Assembly (NCBI GenBank): GCA_937911445.1
Contig: CALDQY010000288.1
Coordinates: forward strand, 1 to 10,042
From: an uncultured Rhodobiaceae bacterium
GTDB taxonomy: Archaea > Thermoplasmatota > Poseidoniia > Poseidoniales > Poseidoniaceae
Direction: 5' to 3'
DNA length: 10,042 bases
Numbering within the stretch: position 1 is the first letter of the stretch; each line of letters starts with the position of its first letter. Made by a program: the position numbers and the translations under genes. Below the pieces are notes generated by a model that saw only the letters and a list, made by a program, of their open reading frames with translations, was not told the DNA's origin and did no database searches. Below, piece after piece: positions 1 through 6,273 of the stretch.

Positions 1-563
1 ACATCAGCCCCTATGCAAATGAGGTTCGCAACGGAATCGATGACAACTGCAACGGAGAGATTGACGAAGGCTTACCAGACATCAATCCTCAGATATTGAT
101 TGTTTCTTATTCAAGCCAAACCGTAGAAGTCAACAGAAACATTGTCATCACTGTCTATGCCAATGCAGACACCGAAAGCATTGTGTTTGACTTCGAAGAT
201 TCCCTCCTAACTGAGTTTTCAATCAACCAAGCAACCGTCGTAGCCTCATCGCCGGGAATCTATAGAGGCGAAGTATGTGCGGTAACGGAGGGCCTATTCA
301 ATTGTGAATCAATCGTTGTCGAATTCACAACAGTTCAGGAGATTGAAGTCGATCCCACGATCAAATCAGAACCAGAGGAACGATCGACATATGTATCCCA
401 ACTCAGTGAAAACATCGTAACAATTGTTGTGCTGAGCATCGTTGTTCTCCTTGTAACCATCCTAGGTTGGAAGCGGCCCAAAGCTCCAGTCAAATGGGAA
501 CAGCCAGTCACGTATGACAACACTGTTCCTGCTGCACCCGACCTATCCATTTGGTTGAAGTAG
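1..563 (+). CDS. Surface-anchored protein with MopE-type metal-binding motif (3' part)
   Basis: The reading frame is already open at the left edge (first full codon at 3), so only the last 186 residues are visible. The sequence NGIDDNCNGEIDEG (nt 30-71) matches the short Asp/Asn/Cys motif repeated in MopE-like proteins, a putative calcium- or metal-binding element common in secreted proteins. After it comes about 85 residues of alternating beta-type sequence, possibly an Ig-like sandwich with two Cys, then an acidic Glu/Pro/Ser linker. One hydrophobic segment follows (ENIVTIVVLSIVVLLVTILG, nt 408-467), then a basic GWKRPK stop-transfer and a tail of about 30 residues. This predicts an extracellular domain held by a C-terminal membrane helix with a short cytoplasmic tail. 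An in-frame TTG at 96 is not a likely start because it would cut off the motif. The gene converges on the next one with a 16-bp gap. Ligand and function are unknown. Confidence 0.75.
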   Translation, partial: ISPYANEVRNGIDDNCNGEIDEGLPDINPQILIVSYSSQTVEVNRNIVITVYANADTESIVFDFEDSLLTEFSINQATVVASSPGIYRGEVCAVTEGLFNCESIVVEFTTVQEIEVDPTIKSEPEERSTYVSQLSENIVTIVVLSIVVLLVTILGWKRPKAPVKWEQPVTYDNTVPAAPDLSIWLK

Positions 564-579
564 ATTCGACCATCGAAGA

Positions 580-1116
580 TCAGTCCGAACAATCTTCTCC
601 AGGGTACCCCATACAAACATCACAGAACATGTCCTGTAAGAGATATTCTACAAACAAGAACAGGAATACTATTGTAACGACAAAGTGAATCAGGGTCCAT
701 ACAAAGACATCTTTCGAATCAAATTCGGAATTCGCAAAAGAGATCAGCAAGATGAACAAATTGATTGGTATTCCGAGCATACCCATCCAAAACATGAATT
801 GTCCCAGCATTTCGAACAGATTGTCATCATCGCAGGTTTGAGGACCAGAGACGTATCCGATGAATGAGAAGATCGCACCGATGACAGCCATTGCAATGAG
901 GAGTTGGCAAAAGCCCCTGAATTGGAGATTTGCATCGGAAACCAATGGTTGCACAACCTCATTCGAGTTGCTATCATCATCCTCTTCTATGGTGGAAGAA
1001 TCCACATCTTCATGATCGAGGTATCTTTTTTTCCATCGCTTCATGGCAGGTGATTTGGGTTGAAATCCCTCTGGAGCATCCGTAGAATCGTCCGATTCTG
1101 CTTGGTCTTCAGCCAT
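580..1116 (-). CDS. Unknown membrane protein, acidic N-terminus, three membrane segments
   Basis: 178 residues, family not recognised. The first 65 residues are hydrophilic and very acidic (an EEDDDS run near 44-49) with a short basic patch (KRWKKR, 26-31). Three hydrophobic segments follow at about 70-90, 107-128 and 136-158. The C-terminal tail holds a CDVC pair (165, 168) and a further Cys at 176, with one more Cys at 95 after the first helix, so a metal site or disulfides are possible but unproven. The ATG at 1116 is supported by a TATA-like TTTATTG about 25 bp upstream, which fits leaderless transcription. It is the last gene of a minus-strand run: 42 bp separate it from the 124-residue membrane protein, and pit lies before that. 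It may therefore be read from its own promoter as well as from upstream. Confidence 0.7.
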   Translation of the reverse strand: MAEDQAESDDSTDAPEGFQPKSPAMKRWKKRYLDHEDVDSSTIEEDDDSNSNEVVQPLVSDANLQFRGFCQLLIAMAVIGAIFSFIGYVSGPQTCDDDNLFEMLGQFMFWMGMLGIPINLFILLISFANSEFDSKDVFVWTLIHFVVTIVFLFLFVEYLLQDMFCDVCMGYPGEDCSD

Positions 1117-1138
1117 TGCTTTCTGCTAAGAATTTGAA

Positions 1139-1147
1139 ACAATAAAG
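1139..1147 (-). promoter_or_regulatory. Candidate box A for the 178-residue membrane protein
   Basis: Read on the minus strand this is CTTTATTG, centred about 26 bp before the ATG at 1116. That is the spacing expected if transcription starts at or next to the start codon. No purine-rich ribosome-binding site lies between the element and the ATG. The match to the archaeal TTTATATA consensus is partial. Confidence 0.4.
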
Positions 1148-1158
1148 CATTCGCCGAC

Positions 1159-1533
1159 CTAATACGGAACTGTTCCATATGCTTCGTAGCCACAACAGTT
1201 CGCTTCGAAGATCTTCCAACCGATGTAAACTGTGAGAGCAATGAGCAAGATGTACATCAGAATCTTACGTTTCCTAACAGATGGGTCCTCTTCTGAAACG
1301 ACCGAATTGATCATGAGAACAGGAACGACTACGACGATGCTACAACAGATGAGTCCGGGATTTGTGAACAAAAATATGAGATTGATGAACAAGAAAAACG
1401 ACAAAATTCCATCTGGCAATCCGCCCTGTGATGATGAACTCACAGGGATCCTTCTGCTATCCTCTTCCTGTTCCCAAAAGGCACTCTGCTCAGTCTCTTT
1501 TCGAAGTGGAGGTGGAGGGTCAAGTTTCTTCAA
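1159..1533 (-). CDS. Unknown small membrane protein, three membrane segments
   Basis: About 124 residues, family not recognised. The first 40 residues are polar, with a proline run (DPPPPLRKE) and a Ser/Gln-rich stretch. Hydrophobic segments lie at about 42-57, 61-79 and 91-108, with a charged EEDPSVRKRK loop between the second and third. The tail NCCGYEAYGTVPY carries a vicinal Cys pair. No ATG precedes the hydrophobic region. The best available start is the TTG at 1533, and the frame stays open upstream to a stop at 1573-1575. The gene begins 44 bp after the pit stop with no evident promoter in between, so cotranscription with pit is likely. Layout (polar N-terminus, three helices, Cys-bearing tail) resembles the next gene, although no alignable similarity was seen by eye. 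A role in phosphate uptake is only suggested by position. Confidence 0.6.
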   Translation of the reverse strand: MKKLDPPPPLRKETEQSAFWEQEEDSRRIPVSSSSQGGLPDGILSFFLFINLIFLFTNPGLICCSIVVVVPVLMINSVVSEEDPSVRKRKILMYILLIALTVYIGWKIFEANCCGYEAYGTVPY

Positions 1534-1577
1534 CGTTCCACGACCAAGACAAACACGATTTGACCATGTCGGTTATT

Positions 1578-3701
1578 TCACTTCGATAAGAGCGGTAGGA
1601 AGGCGTTAGCAGCCTTCTCACAAGCATTTGCAACATCATCGAGTCGCTGAAGGACACGATACATGTGCATGGCTGCCAGCGGTTGATCTTCACCGTTTGT
1701 GAACACGAATGCAGCAGCTTCTGCTTCAATCATATCGGCCTCATGCTCCTTGAGATTGACTTCACGGATGAGTTCCATGACCTTGTCAGCGCCAGCCTTC
1801 GTTCGTCCACTGATGTGGTAGTCACGCAATGCTTCAATCAAATCCTCATAGGTTGCTACCGTTTCTGCAACAGCCTTTGCCATCTTTGCAAGGTGTTCTC
1901 GAGCTTCATCATTCTCCATGAGTGGGCGGAAGGACAACTGTTCTGCAACATTCTGTGCATAGTCTGCAATACGATCTTGTCGGCTGACCATGTGGAGGAA
2001 GGACTTGGAATCGGCAGCAATGCCGAATCGTAGGTCTTCTCGTACAGTATCTCGAATGTTTGCCTTGACCTTGTCAGCGGCAAATTCCGATTCGATGGTC
2101 GCTTCGATTTCTTCACTTGCATCTTCACCAGCGCAAGCCTTCTCGACTGCGATGACCATCTTCTCAACGGTTTCTTCGACGACTTCTGCATGGTGGTGGA
2201 ACATATCGAATGGTGTTGGACCATCGGTCTTTGCACCACCTGCGTCGGAGAGTGCATCCTCAACATGGATTTCCTCGCCTCGTGTTCGCCACATAGCATA
2301 GCCGACTGCAAGGAAGGCGAGTGGTAGGAGAATGATCATCTTGAGATCATCACCGCCGGAAGCGATGTAAATCGTTGCTGCACCGAAGGCAGCAACGGGA
2401 ACACTCGCAACCCAAGAGGCTGCAATCTTTCCAAATACTCTGAAATCGACAGCCTTCGCCCCACCTGCGAGTCCAACACCGACAACAGCACCAACCAATG
2501 TGTGCGTGGTCGAAACAGGAACTGCTAGGAACGGCATGGAGAAGATAAGAATCGTTGTAGCAGCACCAAATTCAGCTGCGAAACCACGTGTTGGCGTAAT
2601 GTCGGTGATCTTCTTGCCAATGGTTTCCATAACTCGCCATCCCCAGGTCATGACACCGATGGCAATACCAGCAGAACCAAGTAGGACAAGCCAGAGTGGA
2701 ATCTCTGCCTTTTCCATCAACATACCCGTATCGTTGGAGAGTACTTGCCAAACTGCAGCCATTGGTCCAATCGCATTGGAACGATCGTTGGCTCCGTGAG
2801 CGAAGGCAACGTATGCAGCGGTAATGATCTGCAACCAAACGAAGATTCGCTCAACACCACGGAAGCCATTGCTCTCTTCCTTGATATCGATCTTTTGAAG
2901 AACGAAGTAAAGACAGACTGAACCGATTGCTCCGATGACTGCTGCAAGGATGAGAGAGTTGATTGGAAGCCATGCAGCATCTGCAAATGGATCCCATACA
3001 CCGTTTTCTTTCGCAGGAAGCCATGCTGACTTGTCAGCAATCCAACCATTGGATTCAGCCTTTGCAAAGAAGCCCTTGAGCGCCTTGAATTGAAGTGCAA
3101 GCCCGAGAACAAAGAACGTCGGGAACGCAAGTATCGGCGCTAACCACATCGACCTATCCTCCGGATTATCGGAATCAAGAATCAGTTTCTTGATGATATA
3201 GTAGGAGAAGAAGGCAATTATCGCACCCATCAATGGGCTTGCAACCCAACTCATCACAACCTTCTGAACAACTTCCCAATCGATGTATTCTGCATTGTGA
3301 TCGACCTCAAGAACAAGACCGACACCAATGATACCACCGATAATGGAGTGTGTGGTTGAAACAGGAAGACCAAAACGAGTAGCGATGGTCAACCAAACAG
3401 CGGCTGCCATCATGGCTGCAATGAATCCAAAGGCAATGTCGTGAGAAATGTCAGGTGTAACCGTCGAGAAATCGACCGTAAGAATTCCTTTACGGACCGT
3501 TTTGGTAACAGCATCACCAGCGAAGAAGGCACCAGCGAACTCGAAGATAGCAGCGATAATGACCGCTTGCTTTAGGGTGAGTGCTCGTGATCCAACCGAA
3601 GTACCCATCGCATTTGCGACGTCATTCGCACCAATGTTCCAAGCCATATAGGCACATACAATCAACGCTAAACCGATAACAACCATCGTGACTGGTTCCA
3701 T
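1578..3701 (-). CDS. pit: PiT-family inorganic phosphate permease with fused DUF47/PhoU-like domain
   Basis: 707 residues from the ATG at 3701. Residues 1-475 are a PiT/SLC20-type phosphate:cation symporter with the two inverted homologous halves. Each half carries the signature GANDVANAMGTS (24-35) or GANDRSNAIGP (303-313), paired with a VSTTH motif (GLPVSTTH 111-118, PVSTTH 395-400). After a polar linker (about 475-497) comes about 210 residues of charged helix, beginning FDMFHHHAE and ending near RVLQRLDDVANACEKAANA. This matches the DUF47/PhoU-like family usually encoded as a separate gene beside pit. Family knowledge suggests this cytoplasmic part tunes transport or senses phosphate. Longer starts are in frame (ATG at 3743 and a non-ATG start at 3842), but they overlap the TATA elements or the divergent regulator. 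The TATTATAC box 26 bp upstream supports 3701. Two small membrane protein genes follow, probably in the same transcript. Confidence 0.93.
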   Translation of the reverse strand: MEPVTMVVIGLALIVCAYMAWNIGANDVANAMGTSVGSRALTLKQAVIIAAIFEFAGAFFAGDAVTKTVRKGILTVDFSTVTPDISHDIAFGFIAAMMAAAVWLTIATRFGLPVSTTHSIIGGIIGVGLVLEVDHNAEYIDWEVVQKVVMSWVASPLMGAIIAFFSYYIIKKLILDSDNPEDRSMWLAPILAFPTFFVLGLALQFKALKGFFAKAESNGWIADKSAWLPAKENGVWDPFADAAWLPINSLILAAVIGAIGSVCLYFVLQKIDIKEESNGFRGVERIFVWLQIITAAYVAFAHGANDRSNAIGPMAAVWQVLSNDTGMLMEKAEIPLWLVLLGSAGIAIGVMTWGWRVMETIGKKITDITPTRGFAAEFGAATTILIFSMPFLAVPVSTTHTLVGAVVGVGLAGGAKAVDFRVFGKIAASWVASVPVAAFGAATIYIASGGDDLKMIILLPLAFLAVGYAMWRTRGEEIHVEDALSDAGGAKTDGPTPFDMFHHHAEVVEETVEKMVIAVEKACAGEDASEEIEATIESEFAADKVKANIRDTVREDLRFGIAADSKSFLHMVSRQDRIADYAQNVAEQLSFRPLMENDEAREHLAKMAKAVAETVATYEDLIEALRDYHISGRTKAGADKVMELIREVNLKEHEADMIEAEAAAFVFTNGEDQPLAAMHMYRVLQRLDDVANACEKAANAFLPLLSK

Positions 3702-3720
3702 ATTTGCAAACTCTCTCAAT

Positions 3721-3758
3721 ACAGTATAATACCTAGAGTCCATGTAATCTATATAGAT
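3721..3758. promoter_or_regulatory. Bidirectional promoter region between pit and AbrB-phoU
   Basis: Two AT-rich elements lie in the gap between the divergent genes. The first reads GTATTATAC on the minus strand (3723-3731) and is centred about 26 bp before the pit ATG at 3701, fitting a leaderless pit transcript. The second is the perfect 12-bp palindrome ATCTATATAGAT (3747-3758), centred about 22 bp before the regulator ATG at 3775. Being symmetric, the palindrome could position TBP in either direction, or could be an operator. The two core promoters are only about 25 bp apart, so occupancy of one could affect the other. Confidence 0.55.
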
Positions 3759-3774
3759 GAAAATAGTCGGAGAG

Positions 3775-4821
3775 ATGAGAGATATGGCGTTTGGACCAGG
3801 CGAGATCGATGTTCGCAAAGTGCAACTCACGGGTGGAGTCACCTATACACTCAGTTTACCAAAGCCATGGATTGAGCAAATGGACTTGAGTCCACGCGAT
3901 TCGATTCGTGTCGATTGGCGACCGAGTGGAGCACTTCGATTAACACCGCTCGAGATGTTAGCAAATCAAGAAAAAATCATCACCATCAAAGCCGATGACA
4001 TCCCTGAAGAATCGATTCATGACCACCTTATGGGCGCTTATCTTTCTGGTGCTGATTCAATACGAATCATTCATTCGAAAACAGGAAATCGTTTACTCCA
4101 GAAACAAATTCGACGATTCCTAAGAAACACTCGAGGATTTGAAACGATGGATGAATCCGATGGCCGAATCGAACTTAAGTGCCTCATTAGTGCAGCAGAA
4201 ATGCCATTGAATGCAAGCATAAATCGAATGTATTCTCTGCTCACATCGTTGACCAAAGACATCATTTCAGTTGCTACTGGCCAGCAGGAGGTTTCGCTTA
4301 CTGACATCGATGAGCGAGAAGCCGAAGTTGATGCATTGCTCTACCTCGTCGAACGACAATTGAGCATTGCTTTGGATTCTCATCTCGTTGCTTCAGCGCT
4401 GAAGCTAACCCGCAACCAAGCGGTAGAATATAGTAATCTTGCCCGTTCACTGGAACGAATGATGGACCATGCCTACCAAATGGCAGAACTCATCAATGAC
4501 TCAAAGGACATGTCCATCAGTATGGAATTGCCTCCAATCGTTCAACTCTCATCTTGGCAAGAAGCACTGAAACAACTGATGATCAACATAAGGACTCGTA
4601 ATTCGTTTGAAATCGAAGAGTGTCGGCAAAAACTCAAATCGACACAACATCAAATTCTGGAATTTGAAAATGAACTTATTGGAGATCGTAAATTGTCGAA
4701 ACATGATTTATTCCTATTCAGATTCTCGGAATCTATTCGACGACTATGTGCATATGCACGGGACTTTGGAGAAATATTGTTGAATCTCAAACTCTATGAC
4801 GAAATTATCGTTCGCAATTGA
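3775..4821 (+). CDS. AbrB-domain PhoU-family phosphate uptake regulator
   Basis: 348 residues from the ATG at 3775. An in-frame ATG at 3757 would give 354 but lies inside the TATA palindrome, and an ATG at 3784 is also possible. Numbering from the 3757 ATG, residues 18-66 (VRKVQLTGGVTYTLSLPKPW, then RDSIRVDW) form a SpoVT/AbrB-like swapped-hairpin DNA-binding domain. Residues about 145-350 form a helical PhoU-type domain with DIDEREAEVD, SLERMMDHAYQMAEL and SIRRLCAYARDFGEIL, matching the spaced acidic and Arg residues of PhoU repeats. Archaeal proteins of this architecture are annotated as phosphate uptake regulators, presumably coupling metal/phosphate state to DNA binding. Divergence from a PiT permease supports control of that permease, possibly with self-regulation, but this is inference. 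The middle region (67-140) is unassigned. Confidence 0.87.
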   Translation: MRDMAFGPGEIDVRKVQLTGGVTYTLSLPKPWIEQMDLSPRDSIRVDWRPSGALRLTPLEMLANQEKIITIKADDIPEESIHDHLMGAYLSGADSIRIIHSKTGNRLLQKQIRRFLRNTRGFETMDESDGRIELKCLISAAEMPLNASINRMYSLLTSLTKDIISVATGQQEVSLTDIDEREAEVDALLYLVERQLSIALDSHLVASALKLTRNQAVEYSNLARSLERMMDHAYQMAELINDSKDMSISMELPPIVQLSSWQEALKQLMINIRTRNSFEIEECRQKLKSTQHQILEFENELIGDRKLSKHDLFLFRFSESIRRLCAYARDFGEILLNLKLYDEIIVRN

Positions 4822-4855
4822 TTCGATTCTTTGATAATCTTTGACGAAAATGTTT

Positions 4856-4878
4856 CCCTCACCTCACCAAGTGAGGGG
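4856..4878 (+). promoter_or_regulatory. Hairpin overlapping the only RBS candidate of the small downstream gene
   Basis: CCCTCAC (4856-4862) pairs perfectly with GTGAGGG (4871-4877) around an 8-nt loop, extendable by a T-G wobble. Because CCTCA is directly repeated, a second register pairs CTCAC (4863-4867) with GTGAG (4871-4875) around a 3-nt loop. The 3' arm contains GAGGGG, the only Shine-Dalgarno-like sequence before the ATG at 4890. It may be a translational switch or simply the 3' end of the regulator transcript; no T-run follows it. Confidence 0.45.
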
Positions 4879-4889
4879 ATGTGTTGAAC

Positions 4890-5141
4890 ATGAGTAAAAC
4901 CAAGAAAACCGAAACGAAGCAAACCGAAGAAAGCCGAACCATGTTGGTAGGATACGTTCGCCGCAGCAATGCTGGCGGAGCGATCAAGTTGTCCATCAAC
5001 ACCGCATCGTTCGCAGACTGTGAAACCTACGAAACAAGCGATGGGGAATCCTACGTTCCTCTGGTTGTTTCCATGGCTGCACTCCAGCGAGTCATCGCTG
5101 GTGAACGCGCTGTCACGACCGTTTCACAGCTCCTCGATTGA
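4890..5141 (+). CDS. Small conserved-looking protein of unknown function
   Basis: 83 residues from the ATG at 4890; in-frame GTG at 4881 and TTG at 4884 could add three residues but are less likely. The N-terminal 18 residues are a Lys/Thr/Glu-rich tail (KTKKTETKQTEES). A compact stretch follows with probable beta strands (MLVGYVRRS, AIKLSIN, SYVPLVVS) and a C-terminal helix (MAALQRVIAGERAVTTVSQLL). There is one Cys, no membrane segment and no signal peptide, so it is predicted to be cytosolic. The family is not recognised. It sits 68 bp after the AbrB-PhoU gene and is followed by a strong terminator-like hairpin. It could be cotranscribed with the regulator or read from a weak GATAATCT element near 4831-4838. 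The tidy coding frame with ordinary codon use argues for a real gene. Confidence 0.65.
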   Translation: MSKTKKTETKQTEESRTMLVGYVRRSNAGGAIKLSINTASFADCETYETSDGESYVPLVVSMAALQRVIAGERAVTTVSQLLD

Positions 5142-5170
5142 TTGATAGAGGAGTCCGGTGAAGTAAGCAA

Positions 5171-5192
5171 TCATGTACTCAAATCTACATGA
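5171..5192 (+). other. Upstream hairpin of a tandem 3'-end structure
   Basis: TCATGTA (5171-5177) pairs perfectly with TACATGA (5186-5192) around an 8-nt loop. It lies 29 bp after the small gene's stop codon and only 4 bp before the terminator-like stem. It is probably part of the transcript's 3' untranslated region. A role in RNA stability is possible but not shown. Confidence 0.4.
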
Positions 5193-5196
5193 AGCC

Positions 5197-5235
5197 GAGC
5201 ACTGCTCAATTCCGGTTGGGCAGTGTTCCATTTTT
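5197..5235 (+). terminator. Hairpin plus T-run, intrinsic-terminator-like
   Basis: The arm starting GAGCACTGC (5197-5209) pairs with the arm ending CAGTGTTC (5216-5228) to give a 13-bp stem with two G-T wobbles and a 6-nt loop TTCCGG. It is followed within 2 nt by TTTTT (5231-5235). Archaeal termination mainly needs the T-run, and the long stem makes this look like a classical intrinsic terminator. It separates the small gene from the promoter of the glycosyltransferase. Confidence 0.7.
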
Positions 5236-5267
5236 CATCCAAGAAGGAATGGTATAGGGAGTACAAC

Positions 5268-5276
5268 TATATATCC
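5268..5276 (+). promoter_or_regulatory. Box A promoter of the glycosyltransferase gene
   Basis: CTATATATC is centred 25 bp before the ATG at 5297. The intervening stretch contains no good ribosome-binding site, so a leaderless transcript starting at or near the ATG is expected. This is the clearest TATA element in the window. Confidence 0.65.
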
Positions 5277-5296
5277 TACATTTTCGAGGTTTTAAC

Positions 5297-6226
5297 ATGG
5301 AGACTGGGTGTGAGCCTCCTCGTGTCGTTGCTGGCATGCCAATGTACAACGAGGAAGAAACCATTGGTACCGTCGTTACAATGGCACTTCGTCACGTCGA
5401 TGAAGTCATCTGCATTGACGATGGATCTTCAGATTCCAGTGCCCGTATTGCAGAAGCATGTGGAGCTACCGTCATTCGCCATCGTGGCAATCAAGGATAC
5501 GGTGCTGCGCTCAAGACCTTGTTCAAAGCAACTAGAGATAGTGATGCAGACATTCTCGTCGTCCTTGACTCCGATGGCCAGCATGATACTGCTGACATCC
5601 CAAAGTTGATTCAACCGATTCTCGATGAGGAAGCAGACTTTACGATTGGTTCTCGATTTGTTGAAGGTGGCGAAGGCAACGACATGCCTGCGTACCGTCG
5701 TCTTGGAATCAAGGTCATCACTGCTGCAAGCAATCTAACAAGCGACCTTGGCATCAAGGACACGCAATCTGGCTTCCGAGCATTCTCTCGGAAAGCCATT
5801 GACCGCCTACGTTTTGACGCAGACGGAATGGAGCTCTCACTCGAGATGCTCGAAGATGCGAAAGAGAAGCAACTCACCATTCAAGAAATCCCGACCATCA
5901 TCCGCTACGATGTTCCAAAGGGATCGAACTTTACGGCACTCTCTCACGGATTTACTGTGCTCACTTGGGCACTCCTCTCGCTTTCACAAAAGAAACCATT
6001 GTTGACACTCGGCATTCCCGGCCTTGGACTCCTCGCAACTGGAGCAGCAATGGGCATGAATACGGCCCAAGGATTCACGACGCAAATCGACACGGTTCTC
6101 GGCCAAGGATTGACTGCCGTATGGATTGGTGTCCTCGGATTGGCCTTAATTGCTACTGGATTCATTCTCCAAACGGTGCGTGGATTCCTGCGTATTTTGC
6201 TCGTACGTGAATTCGGTCTTGATTAA
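5297..6226 (+). CDS. GT2 glycosyltransferase, dolichol-phosphate sugar synthase-like, membrane-anchored
   Basis: 309 residues. The N-terminal 205 residues are a GT-A fold of the DPM/DPG-synthase-like GT2 group: PMYNEEE at 15-21, nucleotide-binding DDGSSD (41-46), NQGYGAAL (65-72), the metal/nucleotide DSD motif in LDSDGQHD (90-97), and TQSGFRAF (156-163). The C-terminal third has hydrophobic segments at about 234-254 and 271-298, plus a weaker one near 215-230, which anchor it in the membrane. Enzymes of this type move a sugar from UDP- or GDP-sugar to dolichol phosphate, feeding protein N-glycosylation or surface polysaccharide synthesis in archaea (compare AglJ-type enzymes). Donor and acceptor cannot be read from the sequence. 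It has its own leaderless promoter. The RND transporter starts 47 bp downstream on the same strand, so partial cotranscription is possible. Confidence 0.88.
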   Translation: METGCEPPRVVAGMPMYNEEETIGTVVTMALRHVDEVICIDDGSSDSSARIAEACGATVIRHRGNQGYGAALKTLFKATRDSDADILVVLDSDGQHDTADIPKLIQPILDEEADFTIGSRFVEGGEGNDMPAYRRLGIKVITAASNLTSDLGIKDTQSGFRAFSRKAIDRLRFDADGMELSLEMLEDAKEKQLTIQEIPTIIRYDVPKGSNFTALSHGFTVLTWALLSLSQKKPLLTLGIPGLGLLATGAAMGMNTAQGFTTQIDTVLGQGLTAVWIGVLGLALIATGFILQTVRGFLRILLVREFGLD

Positions 6227-6243
6227 GCCCAAGTCGTCGCATT

Positions 6244-6258
6244 GTTCATCAATTGAAC
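6244..6258. promoter_or_regulatory. Interrupted palindrome GTTCA-N5-TGAAC upstream of the RND gene
   Basis: GTTCA and TGAAC are perfect inverted arms spaced by TCAAT. The dyad ends 15 bp before the ATG at 6274, so it covers about -16 to -30, where box A lies in the leaderless genes of this window. An identical dyad at the same distance precedes the halocyanin-like gene. It may be an operator; no protein binding it is known from the sequence. Confidence 0.45.
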
Positions 6259-6273
6259 ACGGTTGGTTCAACC

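Noticed and set aside
335..616. Minus-strand frame of 93 residues opposite the MopE-motif gene
   Set aside because: It is antisense to a clear coding region with family and membrane signals and overlaps the 178-residue gene. Its composition is unlike a protein.
1856..2311. 151-residue frame inside the DUF47 part of pit
   Set aside because: It is an alternative frame on the same strand within a well-supported gene, with Ser/Arg/Met-rich shadow composition.
3702..3842. Longer pit start giving 754 residues (or ATG at 3743)
   Set aside because: The extension overlaps the divergent regulator's start and AbrB region and the TATA elements, and it is polar and unlike PiT N-termini. The ATG at 3701 directly precedes the first membrane helix and lies 26 bp from a box A.
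4856..4880. Hairpin as an intrinsic terminator of the AbrB-PhoU gene
   Set aside because: No T-run follows the stem, and its 3' arm continues straight into the next gene's start region. A leader or regulatory role fits better, although it is unproven.
5223..5609. 128-residue frame overlapping the glycosyltransferase start
   Set aside because: It begins inside the terminator hairpin and runs out of frame through conserved GT2 motifs, with no domain features of its own.
6253..6273. TTG start for the RND gene at 6253
   Set aside because: It overlaps the last bases of the GTTCA-N5-TGAAC dyad and has no ribosome-binding site. The ATG seven codons later gives a more usual start.
6259..6273. Further short inverted repeat GGTTG-GTT-CAACC just before the RND ATG
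   Set aside because: Five-base arms with a 3-nt loop are expected by chance, and the sequence partly belongs to the neighbouring dyad. No second copy was seen elsewhere.
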